Positions 5,736 to 7,316 of a DNA stretch of 7,316 bases are shown piece after piece (the stretch's first letter is position 1; each line of letters starts with the position of its first letter). A model generated the notes under the pieces. That model had not been told where the DNA came from, did not search any database, and worked only from the letters and a program-made list of their open reading frames with translations. This DNA is from JAVWGW01 sp036651575 (GTDB lineage Bacteria > Actinomycetota > Coriobacteriia > Coriobacteriales > Eggerthellaceae): contig JAVVXN010000059.1 of the NCBI GenBank assembly GCA_036651575.1, positions 1 to 7,316 on the forward strand, read 5' to 3'. The translations under genes and the position numbers were made by a program.

Positions 5736-7094
5736 CTAGCGCTCGTCCATAGGAAGATAGGAGCGCTTTTCGTTACGCGTCGATTTATAGGCAGGGCGGA
5801 TGATACGCTTACCCGATACGATTTCCTCAAAGCGATGCGCAGCCCAGCCCGTCATGCGTGCACAGGCGAACAGCGGCGTGAACAACTCTTCGGGGATGCC
5901 CATCATCGAATACACGAAACCGGAATACATATCGACGTTGGCGCACATATCTTTCGTCGTACCCTTTTCCTTCAAGATGACTTCGGGTGCCAAGCGCTCG
6001 ATGTTTTTGAGCAAGTTGAGCTCGGCTTCGAATTCGGTACCAGCAGCAAGGCGCTCGGCGAAAGCCTTGCAAATAATGGCGCGGGGATCCGACTTCGTAT
6101 ATACGGCATGCCCCATGCCGTATACGAGACCCGTTTTGTCATAAGCATCCTTATTGACAACGCGCGCCAGATAATCGGCCACTTCACCGTCGTTGTCCCA
6201 ATGCTTGATATTTTCTTTGAAATCTTTCTGCATAGCGAGCACCTGGTGGTTTGCACCGCCGTGCTTGCTGCCCTTCAGCGAACCGATTGCCGCCGCATAC
6301 GTCGAATAGGGGTCGGTGTCAGACGAAGAGAGCACCCGGCACGTAAACGTGGAATTGTTGCCACCGCCGTGTTCGGCATGCAGGCACAGCATGATATCAA
6401 GCATGCGAGCCTCTTCGGGAGAAAACGAACGATCGGGGCGCAGCATGGACAAAATGGTTTCCGCCGTGGTTTGACCGGGAATAAAACGATGCATGATCAT
6501 CGACTCGTTATAATAAGCCGCACGCTGGGCGTAATAGGCTAAAACCATAATGCGAGGCAGGCGGGAAATCAGCGAAATCGCCGTATGAATTTCGTGTTCG
6601 GGCGAGCGATTTTCCGCATCATCATCGTCGGCATAGAGCAGCAAAACAGAGCGAGAAAGCGCGTTCATCAAATCACGCGGAGTGTCTTTCATCAGGCGAG
6701 AGGCGGTGAAACCATCGGGCAATTCGCGTTCGGAATCGAGCACCGAGACGAACTGACGCAGCTGATCGGCGGCGGGAAGTTCACCCATGAGCAGCAGATA
6801 GGCTACTTCCTCAAACCCGTAACGGCCGTTGAGTGGGGCGGTAGCCAACAGATCGGAAACATTGTAGCCACGAAAGGAAAGTACTCCATCATCGGGTTTT
6901 TTGTCGCCGTCGGAAACGACATAGCCATGAACATTCGAGATATTGGTTACGCCAGCGATGACACCCGTTCCGTCAGCATTGCGAAGGCCACGCTTAACTT
7001 GATATTTCTCATAGAAAGAGGGATCGATCGAATTGATTGCGTTAAATTCTTCGTAGAGCGCGATTTTGCGCTCTTTTTCAATTTGTTTTCCCAT
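5736..7094 (-). CDS. gltA: Citrate synthase
   Basis: The enzyme condenses acetyl-CoA and oxaloacetate to citrate, the entry step of the TCA cycle, in the cytosol. Counted from the ATG at 7094 the protein has 452 residues, the size usual for the citrate/2-methylcitrate synthase form of anaerobic Gram-positives. The early motif KRGLRNADGTGV (34-45) is typical of that form. The catalytic residues are in place: H242 in LHAEHGGGN, H278 in GSKHGGAN and D388 in NVDMYSG. Substrate-binding H329 and R338 lie in GMGHAVYTKSDPR. The start is chosen because AAGG (7104-7101) precedes ATG 7094 by six bases. In-frame ATGs further upstream at 7130 and 7178 would add unconserved residues, and the one at 7130 overlaps a candidate -10 box. 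It converges on oleate hydratase. 2-Methylcitrate synthase is an alternative specificity, but no propionate genes are nearby. Such anaerobes probably use it for 2-oxoglutarate and glutamate supply. Confidence 0.96.
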   Translation of the reverse strand: MGKQIEKERKIALYEEFNAINSIDPSFYEKYQVKRGLRNADGTGVIAGVTNISNVHGYVVSDGDKKPDDGVLSFRGYNVSDLLATAPLNGRYGFEEVAYLLLMGELPAADQLRQFVSVLDSERELPDGFTASRLMKDTPRDLMNALSRSVLLLYADDDDAENRSPEHEIHTAISLISRLPRIMVLAYYAQRAAYYNESMIMHRFIPGQTTAETILSMLRPDRSFSPEEARMLDIMLCLHAEHGGGNNSTFTCRVLSSSDTDPYSTYAAAIGSLKGSKHGGANHQVLAMQKDFKENIKHWDNDGEVADYLARVVNKDAYDKTGLVYGMGHAVYTKSDPRAIICKAFAERLAAGTEFEAELNLLKNIERLAPEVILKEKGTTKDMCANVDMYSGFVYSMMGIPEELFTPLFACARMTGWAAHRFEEIVSGKRIIRPAYKSTRNEKRSYLPMDER

Positions 7095-7125
7095 TGCATA
7101 CCTTACCTTTCTTATCCGTTTGCCT

Positions 7126-7131
7126 ATCATA
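7126..7131 (-). promoter_or_regulatory. Candidate -10 box of the citrate synthase gene
   Basis: Read on the minus strand this is TATGAT, five of six bases matching the -10 consensus and 31 bases before the ATG at 7094. The -35 region at the right distance is poor (TCATAC-like). If real, transcription would start near 7119 and the leader would be about 25 bases. Motif evidence only. Confidence 0.3.
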
Positions 7132-7200
7132 CCTTGTTTTTCCGGCAAGTATGAAGACGAGTCGGTAGAGACGCGCAAGTTATGACACCTCTCAAGCGCA

Positions 7201-7228
7201 ACATTTGATCTGGTTACTCGTAAAATGT
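7201..7228. repeat. Small inverted repeat upstream of gltA
   Basis: ACATTT (7201-7206) and AAATGT (7223-7228) are perfect inverted halves 16 bases apart. They could be a regulator site or chance. The distance of about 110 bases to the citrate synthase start is plausible for an upstream operator. Confidence 0.2.
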
Positions 7229-7236
7229 GGAGCGGT

Positions 7237-7294
7237 GGGGGGGCCGGGGGGGGGCAGGAGCCCCCCGCGCCCCCGCCAAAAAAAAAAACAAAAA
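7237..7294. repeat. Homopolymer-rich low-complexity tract (G7, G9, C6, C5, A11)
   Basis: Runs of 7 G (7237-7243), 9 G (7246-7254), 6 C (7261-7266), 5 C (7270-7274) and 11 A (7278-7288) are packed in under 60 bases, unlike anything else in the window. The G runs can pair with the C runs as a GC-only hairpin, and alone they have G-quadruplex potential. An A run rather than a T run follows on +, so it is not a terminator. It may be a slippage-prone regulatory tract or low-quality sequence near a contig end. Confidence 0.6.
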
Positions 7295-7316
7295 CAGTGG
7301 GAGAGTATGGACAAAT

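Noticed and set aside
5646..7154. Long + strand open frames opposite citrate synthase
   Set aside because: They are antisense to a gene with all catalytic motifs and have no recognisable protein features. They are mirror frames of biased codon use.
7095..7178. Longer starts for citrate synthase (ATG 7130 or 7178)
   Set aside because: The extra residues are not family-like, the spacing to a ribosome site is poor (AAGG only one base from ATG 7130), and ATG 7094 has AAGG at a good distance.
7237..7288. GC hairpin plus A11 as an intrinsic terminator
   Set aside because: On + the hairpin is followed by A rather than T. On - the T run would precede the stem. Neither orientation fits.
7299..7316. 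Start of a + strand gene at ATG 7307
   Set aside because: GGGAG lies just upstream, but only three codons are visible, the spacing is short (about three bases) and the preceding sequence is suspect, so it is not reported as a gene.

Overview
The window carries the 3' end of a serine tRNA followed by three complete protein genes: a large multi-sensor diguanylate cyclase (+), an oleate hydratase (+) and a citrate synthase (-). Base composition looks balanced by eye. The tRNA has an encoded CCA end, and the citrate synthase is the ~450-residue form typical of anaerobic Gram-positive bacteria. A long cytosolic PAS/GGDEF/GAF protein next to an oleate hydratase that closely resembles the staphylococcal enzyme fits an anaerobic gut or oral Gram-positive, perhaps a Coriobacteriia (Eggerthellales) member. 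That placement is an inference from gene content and style; no marker here proves it.

Layout. Positions 1-53 are the tail of tRNA-Ser, closed by an intrinsic terminator at 62-92. The next 470 bases hold no convincing gene but are rich in structure. The tRNA 3' end is repeated in direct orientation at 155-186 and, in part, inverted at 100-114. A candidate extended -10 promoter lies at 352-360, and a hairpin-rich leader includes a 14-bp perfect stem at 481-523. The diguanylate cyclase occupies 564-3620 and is followed at once by a 14-bp hairpin. Oleate hydratase is at 3833-5602, with a perfect 16-bp palindrome overlapping its ribosome binding site. Two strong hairpins (5624-5701) separate it from the convergent citrate synthase (7094-5736). 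The right end is intergenic and finishes in unusual G-, C- and A-homopolymer tracts.

Function. The three genes do not form one pathway or operon. The cyclase would convert cytosolic signals sensed by PAS and GAF domains into c-di-GMP. The oleate hydratase adds water to host- or diet-derived unsaturated fatty acids to give 10-hydroxy acids, commonly viewed as detoxification. Citrate synthase feeds acetyl-CoA and oxaloacetate into the (possibly incomplete) TCA branch towards 2-oxoglutarate and glutamate.

No CRISPR array, insertion sequence or recognisable defence cassette is present. The points most worth a second look are the tRNA-end repeat cluster, the unusual domain order of the cyclase, the palindrome at the ohyA start, and the homopolymer tracts at the right edge.
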